Positions 1-8,368 of a stretch of DNA of 8,772 nt are shown one piece after another. The stretch comes from Proteobacteria bacterium UBA3588 (GTDB taxonomy: Bacteria; Pseudomonadota; Gammaproteobacteria; Thiohalomonadales; Thiohalomonadaceae), in the NCBI GenBank assembly GCA_002376325.1, contig DFMR01000133.1, positions 1-8,772 of the forward strand. Direction: 5' to 3'. The translations under genes and the position numbers were made by a program. The notes under the pieces are model-generated. The model had not been told where the DNA came from, did no database searches, and saw only the letters and a program-made list of their open reading frames with translations. The first letter of the stretch is position 1. The number at the start of each line of letters is the position of its first letter.

Positions 1-135
1 GCACAGATCGCCGACCTGCTGACGATGACGCCGCATCTCTACCGCGCGCCGAAGGCAGGCAAGGAAGCCGCTGCCCGGCTGGAGCGGCTGACGCCGACGG
101 TGGATGTGGTGTTCCGAGTACTGGGCACGCGCTAG
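1..135 (+). CDS. rlmA: C-terminal end of RlmA-like 23S rRNA (guanine-N1) methyltransferase, 5' truncated by window
   Basis: Frame 1 is open from the first base to a TAG at 133-135 and gives the last 44 residues of a protein. The segment ADLLTMTPHLYRA followed by a short basic linker and TVDVVFRVLG is the kind of C-terminus I know from the RlmA/RrmA family. These are SAM-dependent enzymes that methylate N1 of a guanine in helix 35 of 23S rRNA. The 'MTP' motif near the end is the main clue; the SAM-binding and zinc-finger parts lie outside the window. The gene runs in the same direction as kdp but is separated from it by 133 bp and is functionally unrelated. Its final 105 bp are duplicated after kdpE. 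The family call comes from a short fragment and is therefore moderate. Confidence 0.65.
   Translation, partial: AQIADLLTMTPHLYRAPKAGKEAAARLERLTPTVDVVFRVLGTR
31..135 (+). repeat. Left copy of direct repeat (rlmA 3' end) flanking the kdp cluster
   Basis: Bases 31-83 are identical over 53 bp to 8316-8368. The remaining part (84-135) is homologous but diverged from 8369-8417, with several substitutions and a 3-bp length difference just before the stop codon. This left copy is the in-frame end of the rlmA-like gene. Together the two copies bracket the whole kdp cluster. Confidence 0.9.
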
Positions 136-268
136 GACGCTCTCTGCTGTTGCGGCAGTCCTACTGCGGATACTCCTCCCCGTCGACGGTCAGCGCCTCA
201 CCATTCTTTAGAGCATTTTTAGCGGCCGACCGCTAGGCTCTCGCCATCAGATGATCGATGGAGTGCCT
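136..268 (+). promoter_or_regulatory. Intergenic control region between rlmA and the kdp operon
   Basis: This 133-bp gap precedes the first small ORF of the kdp unit and should hold the kdp promoter. It contains a short inverted repeat, GCAGT-cct-ACTGC at 155-167, without a T run, so it is not a convincing terminator for rlmA. It also holds an A+T-rich patch at 203-222 that stands out from the G+C-rich surroundings and contains a KdpE-operator-like repeat. I cannot pick a reliable sigma70 -35/-10 pair: GATACT (169-174) and TAGGCT (234-239) are only weak -10 candidates without good -35 partners. A weak core promoter would suit an activator-dependent operon. Confidence 0.5.
207..223 (+). promoter_or_regulatory. 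Candidate KdpE operator (TTTA direct repeat, 11-nt period)
   Basis: The bases read TTTAGAGCATTTTTAGC: TTTA at 207-210 and again at 218-221, exactly 11 nt apart. The E. coli kdp operator, as I remember it, is TTTATACTTTTTTTACA, which also has two TTTA half-sites with an 11-nt period; 11 of 17 bases agree. This is the only such T-rich repeat in the control region. Its distance from the genes leaves a caveat. If KdpE bound at about -71 to -55 as in E. coli, transcription would start near base 278, inside the small ORF at 269. A closer promoter geometry would avoid this. Confidence 0.5.
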
Positions 269-361
269 ATGGACATCCTATTCTTACTGCTGCCGGCAGC
301 CCTTGCCGGCCTTTCATTCCTCCTCCTTTACGTCTGCGAACGGCTGCGGAGGCCGACATGA
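269..361 (+). CDS. Small hydrophobic protein (30 aa) coupled to kdpF
   Basis: The ORF encodes 30 residues, starting MDILFLLLPAALAG, with one predicted membrane helix (about residues 3-22). A short tail, YVCERLRRPT, carries four basic charges and would be cytoplasmic by the positive-inside rule. It has a good ribosome binding site, GGAG at 260-263, five bases before ATG. An in-frame ATG at 251 lacks such a site, so 269 is preferred. Its stop overlaps the kdpF start as ATGA (358-361), a sign of translational coupling. Position and form suggest a membrane peptide associated with the Kdp complex, or one that only couples translation. From memory, similar tiny ORFs ending in a Cys-[DE]-Arg-Leu motif occur upstream of kdpF in other bacteria, but I know no assigned function. 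The alternative is that the region is only leader or promoter DNA. Confidence 0.6.
   Translation: MDILFLLLPAALAGLSFLLLYVCERLRRPT
348..352 (+). promoter_or_regulatory. Ribosome binding site of kdpF
   Basis: GGAGG lies inside the last codons of the preceding small ORF, five bases before the kdpF ATG at 358. It is the strongest Shine-Dalgarno sequence in the leader and fixes the kdpF start, a gene too small for most gene callers. Confidence 0.7.
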
Positions 362-450
362 CGCTGATCTATCTGCTCGGCGGTGTCATCGCCCTCGGTT
401 TGATGATCTACCTGGTCGTCGCACTCCTTAAGCCGGAGATATTTTCATGA
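358..450 (+). CDS. kdpF: KdpF, small subunit of the K+-transporting ATPase
   Basis: This ORF encodes 30 residues, close to the 29 of E. coli KdpF. It is one hydrophobic helix (about residues 3-24) ending in [13 protein letters not shown]. The pattern Y-L-V/L-x-A-L-L-[KR]-P-E-x-F is typical of KdpF. In the KdpFABC complex, KdpF is a single-span membrane peptide that stabilises the KdpA-KdpB interface and is not essential for transport. The start is supported by GGAGG at 348-352. The stop overlaps the kdpA start as ATGA at 447-450, so translation of kdpA is probably coupled. Identification rests on the C-terminal motif, size and position. Confidence 0.9.
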   Translation: MTLIYLLGGVIALGLMIYLVVALLKPEIFS

Positions 451-2216
451 CCGCAAACGGCCTGCTGCAAATCGGATTTTATCTCGTCGTTCTGCTGCTG
501 CTCGCCCGTCCGCTGGGGAACTACATGGCACGGATCTATTCCGACGAACTGCCCGCCTTCGTGCGTTGGGCCATGCCGGCCGAAAAGCTGTTTTATCGCC
601 TGTGCAGGGTGGACGCCGGACAGGAGATGCGCTGGACCGAATACGCCCGTGCGTTGCTCTGGTTCAGCCTGGCGGGTTTCGTCGCCGTCTATGCGTTGCA
701 GCGGTTACAGGGCTGGTTGCCGCTAAATCCGCAACGGCTCGGCGCCGTCGCGCCCGATTCGGCGTTCAACACCGCCGTCAGTTTCGTCAGCAACACCAAC
801 TGGCAGGGTTACGGCGGCGAGACCACCATGAGTTATCTCACCCAGATGGTCGGGCTGACGGTGCAGAACTTCGTCTCCGCCGCCGCAGGCATGGCCGTTG
901 CCGTTGCGCTGATCCGTGGCTTCGCGCGCCATACGACGGAGACCATCGGTAACTTCTGGGTCGACCTGACACGGAGCATCTTGTACGTCCTGCTGCCGCT
1001 GTCGCTGTTGTTGGCATTGGTGCTGGTCGGACAAGGCGTTATCCAGAATCTGTCGCCGTATCGAACGGTGACGACCATACAGGCCGCCGATTACAAATCG
1101 ACGCCGCATGATGCCGCCCCAGCGCCAACGGAAAGCACGCAGCTGTTGGCGATGGGACCGGCTGCTTCGCAGATTGCCATCAAGCAGCTGGGCACCAACG
1201 GCGGCGGATTCTTCAACGTCAACTCCGCCCACCCGTTCGAAAACCCGACGCCGCTTTCCAATTTTCTCGAACTTCTGGCCATCCTGCTGATCCCCGCGGC
1301 GTTCTGCCACACTTTCGGCGCAATGGTGGGCGAACGGCGCCAAGGGCGAGTGATCCTCGCGGCGATGGTAATCATCTTCATCGGCTTTCTCGCCCTGGCG
1401 GAATATGCGGAACAAAGGGGCAATCCCGCAATCGCCGCCCTCGGCGTCGATCAGGCCGCCTCCGCCGAACAGGCGGGCGGCAACATGGAAGGCAAGGAGG
1501 TGCGCTTCGGCATCGTGGACTCGGCGTTGTGGGCCACGGCTACCGCAGCGACTTCCAACGGTTCGGTGAACAGCATGCACGACTCCTACACGCCGCTGGG
1601 CGGTCTGGTGCCGCTGGCACTGATCCAACTGGGCGAGGTAGTGTTCGGCGGCGTCGGCTGCGGCCTCTACGGCATGCTGGTATTTGTGCTGGTCGCCGTG
1701 TTCATCGCCGGTCTGATGATCGGGCGCACGCCAGAATATCTCGGCAAGAAGATTGAGGCGTTCGACATCAAGATGGCGGCACTGGTGATTCTGATCCCGC
1801 CGTTGCTGATCCTCGGCGGCACCGCGCTGGCCCTGCTGGCCGACGCCGGCCGCGCCGGCATCGCCAATCCGGGCGCCCACGGCCTCAGCGAAATCCTCTA
1901 CGCATTCTCCTCCGCCGCAGGCAACAACGGCAGCGCATTCGCGGGCCTGGGAGCGGACACGCGCTACTACAACACTCTGCTCGGAATCGCCATGTTCATC
2001 GGCCGTTTCTGGCTGATCGTACCGGTGCTCGCCATCGCCGGCTCATTGGCCGGAAAAAAACGCATCCCCGCCGGGGCCGGCACGCTGCCCACCGATACGC
2101 CGCTGTTCGTCGCGCTGCTGATTGCCGTCGTGCTGCTGGTGGGGGCGCTCACCTTCGTGCCGGCGCTGGCGCTGGGACCGATCGCCGAACAACTGGCAAT
2201 GCTCGGCGTGCATTAG
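447..2216 (+). CDS. kdpA: KdpA, K+-binding and translocating subunit of the K+-transporting ATPase
   Basis: KdpA is the channel-like subunit of KdpFABC, related to the Trk/Ktr/KcsA superfamily, and sits in the inner membrane where it selects K+. The protein has 589 residues against 557 in E. coli; the extra length lies in loops near residues 205-235 and 325-350. The four pore-loop filter segments are all present: [11 protein letters not shown] (115-125), GTNGGGFFN (249-257), [12 protein letters not shown] (369-380) and AGNNGSAF (491-498). Gln120 corresponds to E. coli Gln116, a residue known to affect K+ affinity. The conserved [14 protein letters not shown] stretch (396-410) and [12 protein letters not shown] (426-437) are also intact. 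The N-terminus (residues 1-24, including LLARPLG) matches the family, and GGAG at 435-438 supports the ATG overlapping kdpF. kdpB follows after 17 bp. No damage seen. Confidence 0.98.
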   Translation: MTANGLLQIGFYLVVLLLLARPLGNYMARIYSDELPAFVRWAMPAEKLFYRLCRVDAGQEMRWTEYARALLWFSLAGFVAVYALQRLQGWLPLNPQRLGAVAPDSAFNTAVSFVSNTNWQGYGGETTMSYLTQMVGLTVQNFVSAAAGMAVAVALIRGFARHTTETIGNFWVDLTRSILYVLLPLSLLLALVLVGQGVIQNLSPYRTVTTIQAADYKSTPHDAAPAPTESTQLLAMGPAASQIAIKQLGTNGGGFFNVNSAHPFENPTPLSNFLELLAILLIPAAFCHTFGAMVGERRQGRVILAAMVIIFIGFLALAEYAEQRGNPAIAALGVDQAASAEQAGGNMEGKEVRFGIVDSALWATATAATSNGSVNSMHDSYTPLGGLVPLALIQLGEVVFGGVGCGLYGMLVFVLVAVFIAGLMIGRTPEYLGKKIEAFDIKMAALVILIPPLLILGGTALALLADAGRAGIANPGAHGLSEILYAFSSAAGNNGSAFAGLGADTRYYNTLLGIAMFIGRFWLIVPVLAIAGSLAGKKRIPAGAGTLPTDTPLFVALLIAVVLLVGALTFVPALALGPIAEQLAMLGVH

Positions 2217-2233
2217 AGAGAGATACGATCATC

Positions 2234-4306
2234 ATGACCAAGCGAACCCAAACGATTTCATTGTTCGATCGCGCCATTCTGCGCGAGGCGCTGCTCGAAT
2301 CGCTGCGCAAGCTGCACCCGCGTCAGCAGGCCAGGAACCCGGTGCTGTTCGTCGTATGGATAGGCAGCGTGCTCACCACGCTGCTGTTTCTGCAGGCGCT
2401 GTCGGGTAAAGGCGAGGCGCCGGCCGGATTCATTCTCGCCGTCAGCTTCTGGCTCTGGTTCACCGTATTGTTCGCCAACTTCGCCGAGGCCCTGGCCGAG
2501 GGGCGCAGCAAGGCGCAGGCCGCCTCGCTGCGTGCGGCAAAGAAGAGCGTGATGGCAAAGAGACTCGCCGAGCCGCACTACGGCGCCGCCGTCGAGCAGA
2601 CCCACGGCCACGAGCTGCGCCGCAACGACGTGGTGCTGATCGAGGCGGGCGACATGATCCCCGCAGACGGCGAAGTGATCGAAGGCGTCGCGTCGGTCAA
2701 CGAAAGCGCCATCACCGGCGAATCGGCGCCGGTGATCCGCGAATCGGGTGGCGACTTCAGCGCGGTAACCGGCGGCACCACCGTGCTGTCCGACTGGCTG
2801 GTGGTGCGTGTTACCGTCAATCCGGGCGAGGCTTTCCTCGACCGCATGATCGCCATGGTCGAAGGGGCCAAGCGGCAGAAAACGCCCAACGAGATCGCCC
2901 TCACCATCCTGCTGGTGGCGATGACCATCATCTTCCTGATCGCCACCGTCACGCTGCTGCCGTTTTCCCTCTACAGCGTGCATGCCGCGGGTGCCGGCAA
3001 ACCTGTGACCATCACTGCGCTGGTGGCGCTGCTGGTCTGCCTGATCCCGACCACCATCGGCGGTCTGCTCTCCGCCATCGGCGTGGCCGGCATGGGCCGT
3101 ATGATGCAGAAAAACGTCATTGCCACCTCCGGCCGCGCGGTGGAGGCGGCCGGCGACGTCGACGTGCTGCTGCTCGACAAGACCGGCACCATCACTCTGG
3201 GCAACCGGCAGGCCGCCGACTTCCTGCCCGTGGATGGCGTCGGTGCGCGCGAGTTGGCCGATGCCGCGCAACTCGCCTCGCTCGCCGACGAGACACCGGA
3301 AGGGCGCAGCGTCGTGGTGCTGGCGAAACAGGAGTTCGGGCTGCGCGCACGCAACATTCACGAGCTGGGCGCCACCTTCGTGCCGTTCACCGCGCAGACG
3401 CGCATGAGCGGCGTCAATCTGGGCGGACGTCAGATCCGCAAGGGAGCCGCCGAGGCGATCCGCGCCCACGTGCAAGCGCTCGGCGGGAAATTTCCCCGCA
3501 GCCTCGATGCACTGGTGCACAGCGTCGCGCGGCGCGGCGCCACTCCGCTGGTGGTGGCCGACGGCGAACGCGTACTCGGCGTGATCGAGCTGAAGGACAT
3601 CGTCAAGGGCGGCATCAAGGAGCGCTTCGGCGAGCTGCGCCGCATGGGCATCAAGACGGTCATGATCACCGGCGACAACCGCCTCACCGCCGCCGCCATC
3701 GCCGCCGAAGCGGGCGTCGACGACTTCCTCGCCGAGGCGACGCCCGAGGCGAAGCTGAAACTGATCCGCGACTATCAGGCGCAGGGGCGCTTGGTGGCCA
3801 TGACCGGCGACGGCACCAACGACGCGCCGGCCCTGGCGCAGGCCGACGTCGCGGTCGCGATGAACAGCGGCACCCAGGCGGCGAAGGAGGCGGGCAACAT
3901 GGTGGACCTCGACTCCAATCCCACCAAGCTGATCGAGATCGTGGAGACCGGCAAGCAGATGCTGATGACGCGCGGCGCACTCACCACCTTCAGCATCGCC
4001 AACGACGTCGCGAAATACTTTGCCATCATTCCGGCCGTGTTCGTCTCCACCTATCCGGCCCTCGGCGCGCTCAATGTCATGCGGCTCGCATCGCCCGCCA
4101 GCGCGATACTCTCCGCCGTGATCTTCAACGCGCTGATCATCGTGTTCCTCATTCCTCTGGCGCTCAAAGGCGTGCGCTACCGGCCTCTCGGCGCCGGCAC
4201 GCTGCTGCGCGACAACCTGCTGCTGTACGGCGTCGGCGGCATCATCGCGCCGTTCGTCGGCATCAAACTGATCGACCTCGCCATTGCCGCACTCGGCTGG
4301 GCTTAA
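2234..4306 (+). CDS. kdpB: KdpB, P-type ATPase subunit of the K+-transporting ATPase
   Basis: KdpB is the class IA P-type ATPase that hydrolyses ATP to drive K+ uptake by KdpFABC. The protein has 690 residues (E. coli 682). Its motifs are complete: actuator loop TGES (161-164), whose Ser corresponds to the inhibitory phosphorylation site Ser162 of E. coli; phosphorylation motif DKTGTIT with Asp315; nucleotide-binding FTAQTRMSG (385-393) and RKGA (402-405); TGDN (479-482); and hinge [10 protein letters not shown] (523-532). In the membrane part, IPTTIGGLL (271-279) surrounds the canonical Pro. Asp591 and Lys594 in [11 protein letters not shown] match the E. coli Asp583/Lys586 charge pair. The start agrees with family N-termini (short basic stretch, then [12 protein letters not shown]), but the upstream site is only a loose GAGAGAGA, so translation may partly depend on kdpA. 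The kdpC ribosome binding site overlaps its stop codon. Confidence 0.98.
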   Translation: MTKRTQTISLFDRAILREALLESLRKLHPRQQARNPVLFVVWIGSVLTTLLFLQALSGKGEAPAGFILAVSFWLWFTVLFANFAEALAEGRSKAQAASLRAAKKSVMAKRLAEPHYGAAVEQTHGHELRRNDVVLIEAGDMIPADGEVIEGVASVNESAITGESAPVIRESGGDFSAVTGGTTVLSDWLVVRVTVNPGEAFLDRMIAMVEGAKRQKTPNEIALTILLVAMTIIFLIATVTLLPFSLYSVHAAGAGKPVTITALVALLVCLIPTTIGGLLSAIGVAGMGRMMQKNVIATSGRAVEAAGDVDVLLLDKTGTITLGNRQAADFLPVDGVGARELADAAQLASLADETPEGRSVVVLAKQEFGLRARNIHELGATFVPFTAQTRMSGVNLGGRQIRKGAAEAIRAHVQALGGKFPRSLDALVHSVARRGATPLVVADGERVLGVIELKDIVKGGIKERFGELRRMGIKTVMITGDNRLTAAAIAAEAGVDDFLAEATPEAKLKLIRDYQAQGRLVAMTGDGTNDAPALAQADVAVAMNSGTQAAKEAGNMVDLDSNPTKLIEIVETGKQMLMTRGALTTFSIANDVAKYFAIIPAVFVSTYPALGALNVMRLASPASAILSAVIFNALIIVFLIPLALKGVRYRPLGAGTLLRDNLLLYGVGGIIAPFVGIKLIDLAIAALGWA

Positions 4307-4310
4307 GGAG
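4305..4310 (+). promoter_or_regulatory. Ribosome binding site of kdpC, overlapping the kdpB stop
   Basis: AAGGAG begins within the TAA stop of kdpB (4304-4306) and lies eight bases before the kdpC ATG at 4319. It is a near-perfect Shine-Dalgarno sequence, placed so that a ribosome ending kdpB can restart on kdpC. Confidence 0.75.
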
Positions 4311-4318
4311 ATAGCGTC

Positions 4319-4894
4319 ATGTGGAAAGAGATACGCACCGCCCTGATCAGCTTCGCGTTGCTGACGCTCCTGACCGGTGTCGCCTACCCGCTTCTCGTCA
4401 CCGCCGTTGCGCAGCTGACGATGCCGGATCAGGCCGACGGCAGCCTGATTCGGCAGCACGGACACCTCGTCGGCTCAGCGCTGATTGGACAGTCGTTTAC
4501 CGACCCGAAATATTTTTGGGGCCGCCCTTCGGCCACGACGCCGACACCCTACGACGCCGGCGCGTCGGCCGCCTCTAATATGGGGCCGACCAATCCGGCG
4601 TTGCTGGCGGCAGTGAAGGCACGGGTCGCGGCACTGCGGAAAGCCGATCCGGACAATCATGCACCGGTGCCGGTGGATCTCGTTACGGCGTCCGCCAGCG
4701 GGCTCGACCCGGACATCACGCCGGCGGCGGCGTACTATCAGACGGCGCGGGTCGCCCGCCTGCGTGGTCTGCCGCCGGCGACCGTGCGGCGGCTGGTGGC
4801 GCAGTACACCAAGCCGCGCCTGTTCGGCCTGTTCGGCGAACCGCGCGTCAACGTGTTGCAGCTCAACCTTGCGCTCGATGCATTGTCGCGGTGA
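4319..4894 (+). CDS. kdpC: KdpC, accessory subunit of the K+-transporting ATPase
   Basis: KdpC has one N-terminal membrane helix (about residues 8-30) and a periplasmic domain; it contacts KdpA and is needed for assembly and transport, possibly as a periplasmic filter or cap. The product has 191 residues (E. coli 190). Family signatures are present: [19 protein letters not shown] (55-73), [17 protein letters not shown] (77-93), [18 protein letters not shown] (117-134) and the [12 protein letters not shown] helix (140-151). The C-terminus, with [17 protein letters not shown] (171-187), is complete. The start is fixed by AAGGAG eight bases upstream. The gap to kdpD is 20 bp. Confidence 0.97.
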   Translation: MWKEIRTALISFALLTLLTGVAYPLLVTAVAQLTMPDQADGSLIRQHGHLVGSALIGQSFTDPKYFWGRPSATTPTPYDAGASAASNMGPTNPALLAAVKARVAALRKADPDNHAPVPVDLVTASASGLDPDITPAAAYYQTARVARLRGLPPATVRRLVAQYTKPRLFGLFGEPRVNVLQLNLALDALSR

Positions 4895-4914
4895 TAACGC
4901 GCTAGGATCATTCC

Positions 4915-7623
4915 ATGGCCGAACAACGTCCCAATCCCGACGAGCTTCTCGACCGCCTGCAACGCGAGGAGGCGAAGGCGCATCGTGGAAAACTCAAGGT
5001 CTTCTTCGGCGCCTCCGCGGGCGTCGGCAAGACCTATGCGATGCTTTCCGCCGCGCGGCCGCTGCGTACCCAGGGACTCGACGTGGTCGTCGGCATTGCG
5101 GAAACACACGGCCGGGCCGAAACCAAGGCGCTGTTGGACGGTTTGGAGCTATTGCCCCTGAATGAGATCGGCTACCACGGCAGGATGCTGAAAGAGTTCG
5201 ACCTGGATGGCGCGTTGCGCCGACGGCCGGCACTGCTCCTCGTCGACGAGCTGGCCCATACAAATGTCCCCGGCTCACGCCACACCAAACGTTGGCAGGA
5301 CGTGGAAGAGCTGCTGGCCGCAGGCGTCGACGTCTGGACCACGCTCAACGTCCAGCATCTCGAAAGCCTCAACGATGTGGTCGGCGAGATCACTGGGATC
5401 CGTGTTGCCGAACGCGTACCGGACAAGGTATTCGATCAGGCTGACGATATCGTGCTGGTGGACCTTACACCGGACGAATTATTGCAGCGGCTGCACGAAG
5501 GAAAGGTCTACGTTTCGGAACAGGCCAAGGCAGCCATCCAAAACTTCTTCCGCAAAGGCAACCTGATCGCACTGCGCGAGCTGTCGCTGCGCCGCACCGC
5601 CGATCGGGTCGACGACCAGATGCACCACTATCGGCGCGAGCGCTCCATCGAAGACGTGTGGCGCACGCGCGAGGCGCTGCTGGTATGCGTGGGACCGGAA
5701 CCGGGTGCGGACAAGATGATCCGTGGCGCGGCCCGCCTGGCAACACAACTCGACGCACGGTGGTACGCGATTTATGTGGAGACACCGGCATTGGCACGTC
5801 TTCCCGCGGCAGAGCGTGAACGCATACTGAAAGCCTTGCGGCTGGCGCATGAACTCGGCGCACAGACCGCGCTGCTGGTCGGGCAGGATGCGGCGTACAC
5901 AGTAGTGGAGTACGCTCGCCAACGCAATCTGACCAAGGTGGTGGTTGGGCGCGCCTACCGCGGCAAGAATCCGTGGCGGCGCGCATTCGCCGATCGCGTC
6001 GGTCGATTATCAGGCGACATGGACGTGATCCAGATTATGCGCGAGGGACCGGAACGGCAGGGGGAACGTGCGGCCACATCGAAGGCGCAGGAGGAATCCG
6101 CCCCGCATAATATGCACCGTTACGGCTGGGCTGCCGCCGCCTGTCTCGTGACCGCCTTGATCGTAACACCGGCGCGGGAATACTTCGCCCTCGCGAACAT
6201 CGTGATGGTGTTTCTGCTCACGGTCGTCCTCATCGCCGTGCGTCTTGGGCGGGGGCCGGCGGTGCTGGCCGCTTTTGTTTCCGTCGGTCTGTTCGATTTC
6301 ATGTTTGTGCCGCCCCGTTTTACCTTTGCCGTGTCGGACGTACAGTATTTCGTTACTTTTGGCGTCATGCTCGCCGTAGCGCTGATGATAGGCCATCTGA
6401 CCGCTGGGCTACGCTTCCAGGCGCAGGTCAGCGCGCGGAGCGAAGAGCGGCTTCGCGCGCTCTATGAGATGGCTCGCGACCTCTCCGGCGTGCTGTTGCC
6501 TGAAGAGATTATCGAAATCAGCCGCAAATACCTCGAGGGAAGTTTCGGCGCCAGGACGGCGTTGCTGTTGGCCGACTATCGCGACAAACTGCAGGCGCCG
6601 GAAGGCGCCGGATTCACAGTAGACCTTGGCATTGCGCAATGGGTGTTCGACCATAGTCAGTCGGCCGGTTACGGGACCGGTACACTGCCCGGAAGCCCGC
6701 TGTTCTATCTGCCGCTGCGGGCTCCGATGCGCATGCGCGGGGTGTTGGCCATCGAGCCGGGCGATCCGCGCTGGTTGCTGGTCCCCGAACAACGCCGGCA
6801 GCTTGATGGCTTCGCCGCGTTGATCGCCACGGCACTGGAACGCGTCCATTACATTGAGGTCGCGCAGGATGCTTTGGTGAAGATCGAGTCGGAAAGGCTT
6901 CGCAACTCGCTGCTCTCGGCGCTATCGCACGATCTGCGCACGCCGCTTACGGTTTTGGTCGGTATGGCCGACTCTCTCATACACAGCCAACCCCCGCTGC
7001 TCCCGGCACAAGCGGAGCTTGCCAACGTTATTCGGGACGAGTCCTATCGCATGGGGATGTTGGTCGATAATCTGTTGCAGATGGCGCGCCTGCATGCGGG
7101 CGAAGTAAAATTGAATATGCGCTGGCAGTTGCTTGAGGAGGTCGTCGGCAGCGCCATCAATGCACGTGAACAATTGCTGTCGAGTCACTACGTTAACGTC
7201 GCGTTGCCGGCAGATCTGCCGGCGCTGGAATTCGATCCGGTCCTTATCGAAGTCGTTCTATGTAATCTGCTGGAGAATGCGGCCAAATATACGGCGCCAG
7301 GCAGCACCATCGAAATCGGCGCTCGCGTTGAAGGCGGCGATGCCTATATTTCGGTGACCGACAACGGACCGGGACTGCCGGCAGGAAGCGAAGAGACGAT
7401 CTTCGATAAGTTCACTCGCGGAGCGCATGAATCCGCGGTCATCGGCGTCGGTCTCGGCCTTGCCATTGCTCGCTCCATTGTGGAGGTGCACGGCGGCCGC
7501 ATTTGGGCGGAAAACGGCGCCAGCGGCGGCGCCAGATTCACTTTTACACTGCCTGTCGGGACACCACCGCTTTTGTCCGCACCTTCCGATGCGCCGGCCA
7601 ATGAATCCGAGGCGGGCCAGTAA
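4915..7623 (+). CDS. kdpD: KdpD, K+/osmotic-stress sensor histidine kinase
   Basis: KdpD is the membrane sensor kinase that phosphorylates KdpE when K+ is limiting. The 902 residues (E. coli 894) show the full domain order. The N-terminal KdpD domain has Walker A GASAGVGKT (32-40), a Walker B-like LLLVDELAHTN (107-117) and TLNVQHLESLNDVV (143-156). A universal-stress-like domain follows (about 252-375). Four membrane helices lie at about 403-420, 426-444, 447-464 and 477-496, with an Arg-rich segment after the last (500-514). A GAF-like linker covers about 515-650. The kinase core has the H box SHDLRTPL with His672, N box NLLENAAKY (784-792), G1 DNGPGLP (816-822), F box IFDKF (829-833) and G2 GVGLGLA (844-850). 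I do not see the serine-rich c-di-AMP-binding motif known from Firmicutes KdpD. TAGGA at 4903-4907 supports the start. Its TAA stop shares one base with the kdpE ATG. Confidence 0.98.
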   Translation: MAEQRPNPDELLDRLQREEAKAHRGKLKVFFGASAGVGKTYAMLSAARPLRTQGLDVVVGIAETHGRAETKALLDGLELLPLNEIGYHGRMLKEFDLDGALRRRPALLLVDELAHTNVPGSRHTKRWQDVEELLAAGVDVWTTLNVQHLESLNDVVGEITGIRVAERVPDKVFDQADDIVLVDLTPDELLQRLHEGKVYVSEQAKAAIQNFFRKGNLIALRELSLRRTADRVDDQMHHYRRERSIEDVWRTREALLVCVGPEPGADKMIRGAARLATQLDARWYAIYVETPALARLPAAERERILKALRLAHELGAQTALLVGQDAAYTVVEYARQRNLTKVVVGRAYRGKNPWRRAFADRVGRLSGDMDVIQIMREGPERQGERAATSKAQEESAPHNMHRYGWAAAACLVTALIVTPAREYFALANIVMVFLLTVVLIAVRLGRGPAVLAAFVSVGLFDFMFVPPRFTFAVSDVQYFVTFGVMLAVALMIGHLTAGLRFQAQVSARSEERLRALYEMARDLSGVLLPEEIIEISRKYLEGSFGARTALLLADYRDKLQAPEGAGFTVDLGIAQWVFDHSQSAGYGTGTLPGSPLFYLPLRAPMRMRGVLAIEPGDPRWLLVPEQRRQLDGFAALIATALERVHYIEVAQDALVKIESERLRNSLLSALSHDLRTPLTVLVGMADSLIHSQPPLLPAQAELANVIRDESYRMGMLVDNLLQMARLHAGEVKLNMRWQLLEEVVGSAINAREQLLSSHYVNVALPADLPALEFDPVLIEVVLCNLLENAAKYTAPGSTIEIGARVEGGDAYISVTDNGPGLPAGSEETIFDKFTRGAHESAVIGVGLGLAIARSIVEVHGGRIWAENGASGGARFTFTLPVGTPPLLSAPSDAPANESEAGQ

Positions 7624-8312
7624 TGGGTGAGGACGCCTGTGTCCTTGTCGTCGAAGACGAGCGGCAGATCCGGCGCTTCATCCGTACCGCGCTCGAAGGC
7701 GCGGGATACCGGGTAATCGAAAGCGATACCGGACGGGGCGGGCTGGCCGAAGCGACGGCACATAAGCCGAATCTTGTGATTCTGGATTTGGGATTGCCGG
7801 ACATCGACGGCACGGATTTGATAGGCCGGCTGCGCGAATGGACATCCATTCCTATCATCATCCTTTCCGCACGCAGCGCCGAGCGCGACAAGATCGGCGC
7901 CCTTGATCGCGGCGCTGACGATTACCTGACCAAGCCTTTCGGCACCGGCGAGCTGCTGGCGCGCTTGCGCGTCGCATTGCGACACCGCTCCTCGTCCGCA
8001 GATGAAAATGATGTCATCCATGTCGGAGAGCTGAGAGTAGAGCGCTCGAGGCGGCGCGTGTTCGTCGGCACGCAAGAGATCCACCTGACGCCTATCGAAT
8101 ACCGCTTGCTGTCGGTGTTGGTGAAAAACGCAGGCAAGGTATTGACCCATAAGGTGCTATTGCGGGAAGTGTGGGGACCAGGCTACGGTGAGCACGCCCA
8201 CTATCTGCATATCTACATGGGGCATCTGCGGCGCAAACTCGAACAGGAACCTGCACGTCCTCGCTACCTGCTGACGGAGGTTGGCGTCGGCTATCGGCTG
8301 GCCGTCGAATAA
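7623..8312 (+). CDS. kdpE: KdpE, OmpR/PhoB-type response regulator of the kdp operon
   Basis: KdpE is the DNA-binding partner of KdpD and activates kdp transcription when phosphorylated. The 229 residues (E. coli 225) form a receiver domain (about 5-120) with acidic pair Glu11/Asp12, phospho-acceptor Asp55 in LVILDLGLPD, switch Ser82 and Lys104 in LTKPF. A C-terminal winged helix (about 130-229) includes LTPIEYRLLSVLVKNAGKVL and ends in the usual YLLTEVGVGYRLAVE. The start overlaps the kdpD stop as TAATG, with GAGG at 7609-7612 as likely ribosome binding site, so translation is coupled. The likely target is the repeat at 207-223. The gene is intact, but an rlmA 3'-end fragment begins three bases after its stop, and no separate terminator stands between. 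Confidence 0.97.
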   Translation: MGEDACVLVVEDERQIRRFIRTALEGAGYRVIESDTGRGGLAEATAHKPNLVILDLGLPDIDGTDLIGRLREWTSIPIIILSARSAERDKIGALDRGADDYLTKPFGTGELLARLRVALRHRSSSADENDVIHVGELRVERSRRRVFVGTQEIHLTPIEYRLLSVLVKNAGKVLTHKVLLREVWGPGYGEHAHYLHIYMGHLRRKLEQEPARPRYLLTEVGVGYRLAVE

Positions 8313-8315
8313 CGA

Positions 8316-8368
8316 CCGCATCTCTACCGCGCGCCGAAGGCAGGCAAGGAAGCCGCTGCCCGGCTGGA
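8316..8368 (+). repeat. Right copy of the 53-bp perfect direct repeat flanking kdp
   Basis: Base-for-base identical to 31-83. The identity begins abruptly at the junction after kdpE and ends abruptly at 8368/8369, beyond which the two copies differ at many positions. No shorter target duplication or inverted repeat is visible at the junction. Confidence 0.9.

Noticed and set aside
155..167. GCAGT/ACTGC inverted repeat as the rlmA terminator or an operator
   Set aside because: The stem is only five base pairs with no T run after it. Such a short dyad is expected by chance.
136..268. A c-di-AMP (ydaO-type) riboswitch before kdp
   Set aside because: The region is too short for that class and shows none of its structure. 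That control is known mainly from Gram-positive lineages, while here a full KdpD/KdpE pair is present.
723..1880. 385-residue open frame on the minus strand opposite kdpA
   Set aside because: Same reasoning: low-complexity composition, no recognisable domain, fully opposite an intact kdpA.
2258..4465. 735-residue open frame on the minus strand opposite kdpB
   Set aside because: It lies entirely over kdpB and the start of kdpC, is rich in His, Gln, Arg and Asp as expected for a complement of G+C-biased codons, and shows no known motif. It is an antisense shadow.
136..8315. Kdp cluster as a classical transposon or integrative element
   Set aside because: No transposase, integrase, terminal inverted repeats or tRNA target is visible. 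The flanking direct repeats are rlmA gene ends, so I report a recombination scar and not a defined element.
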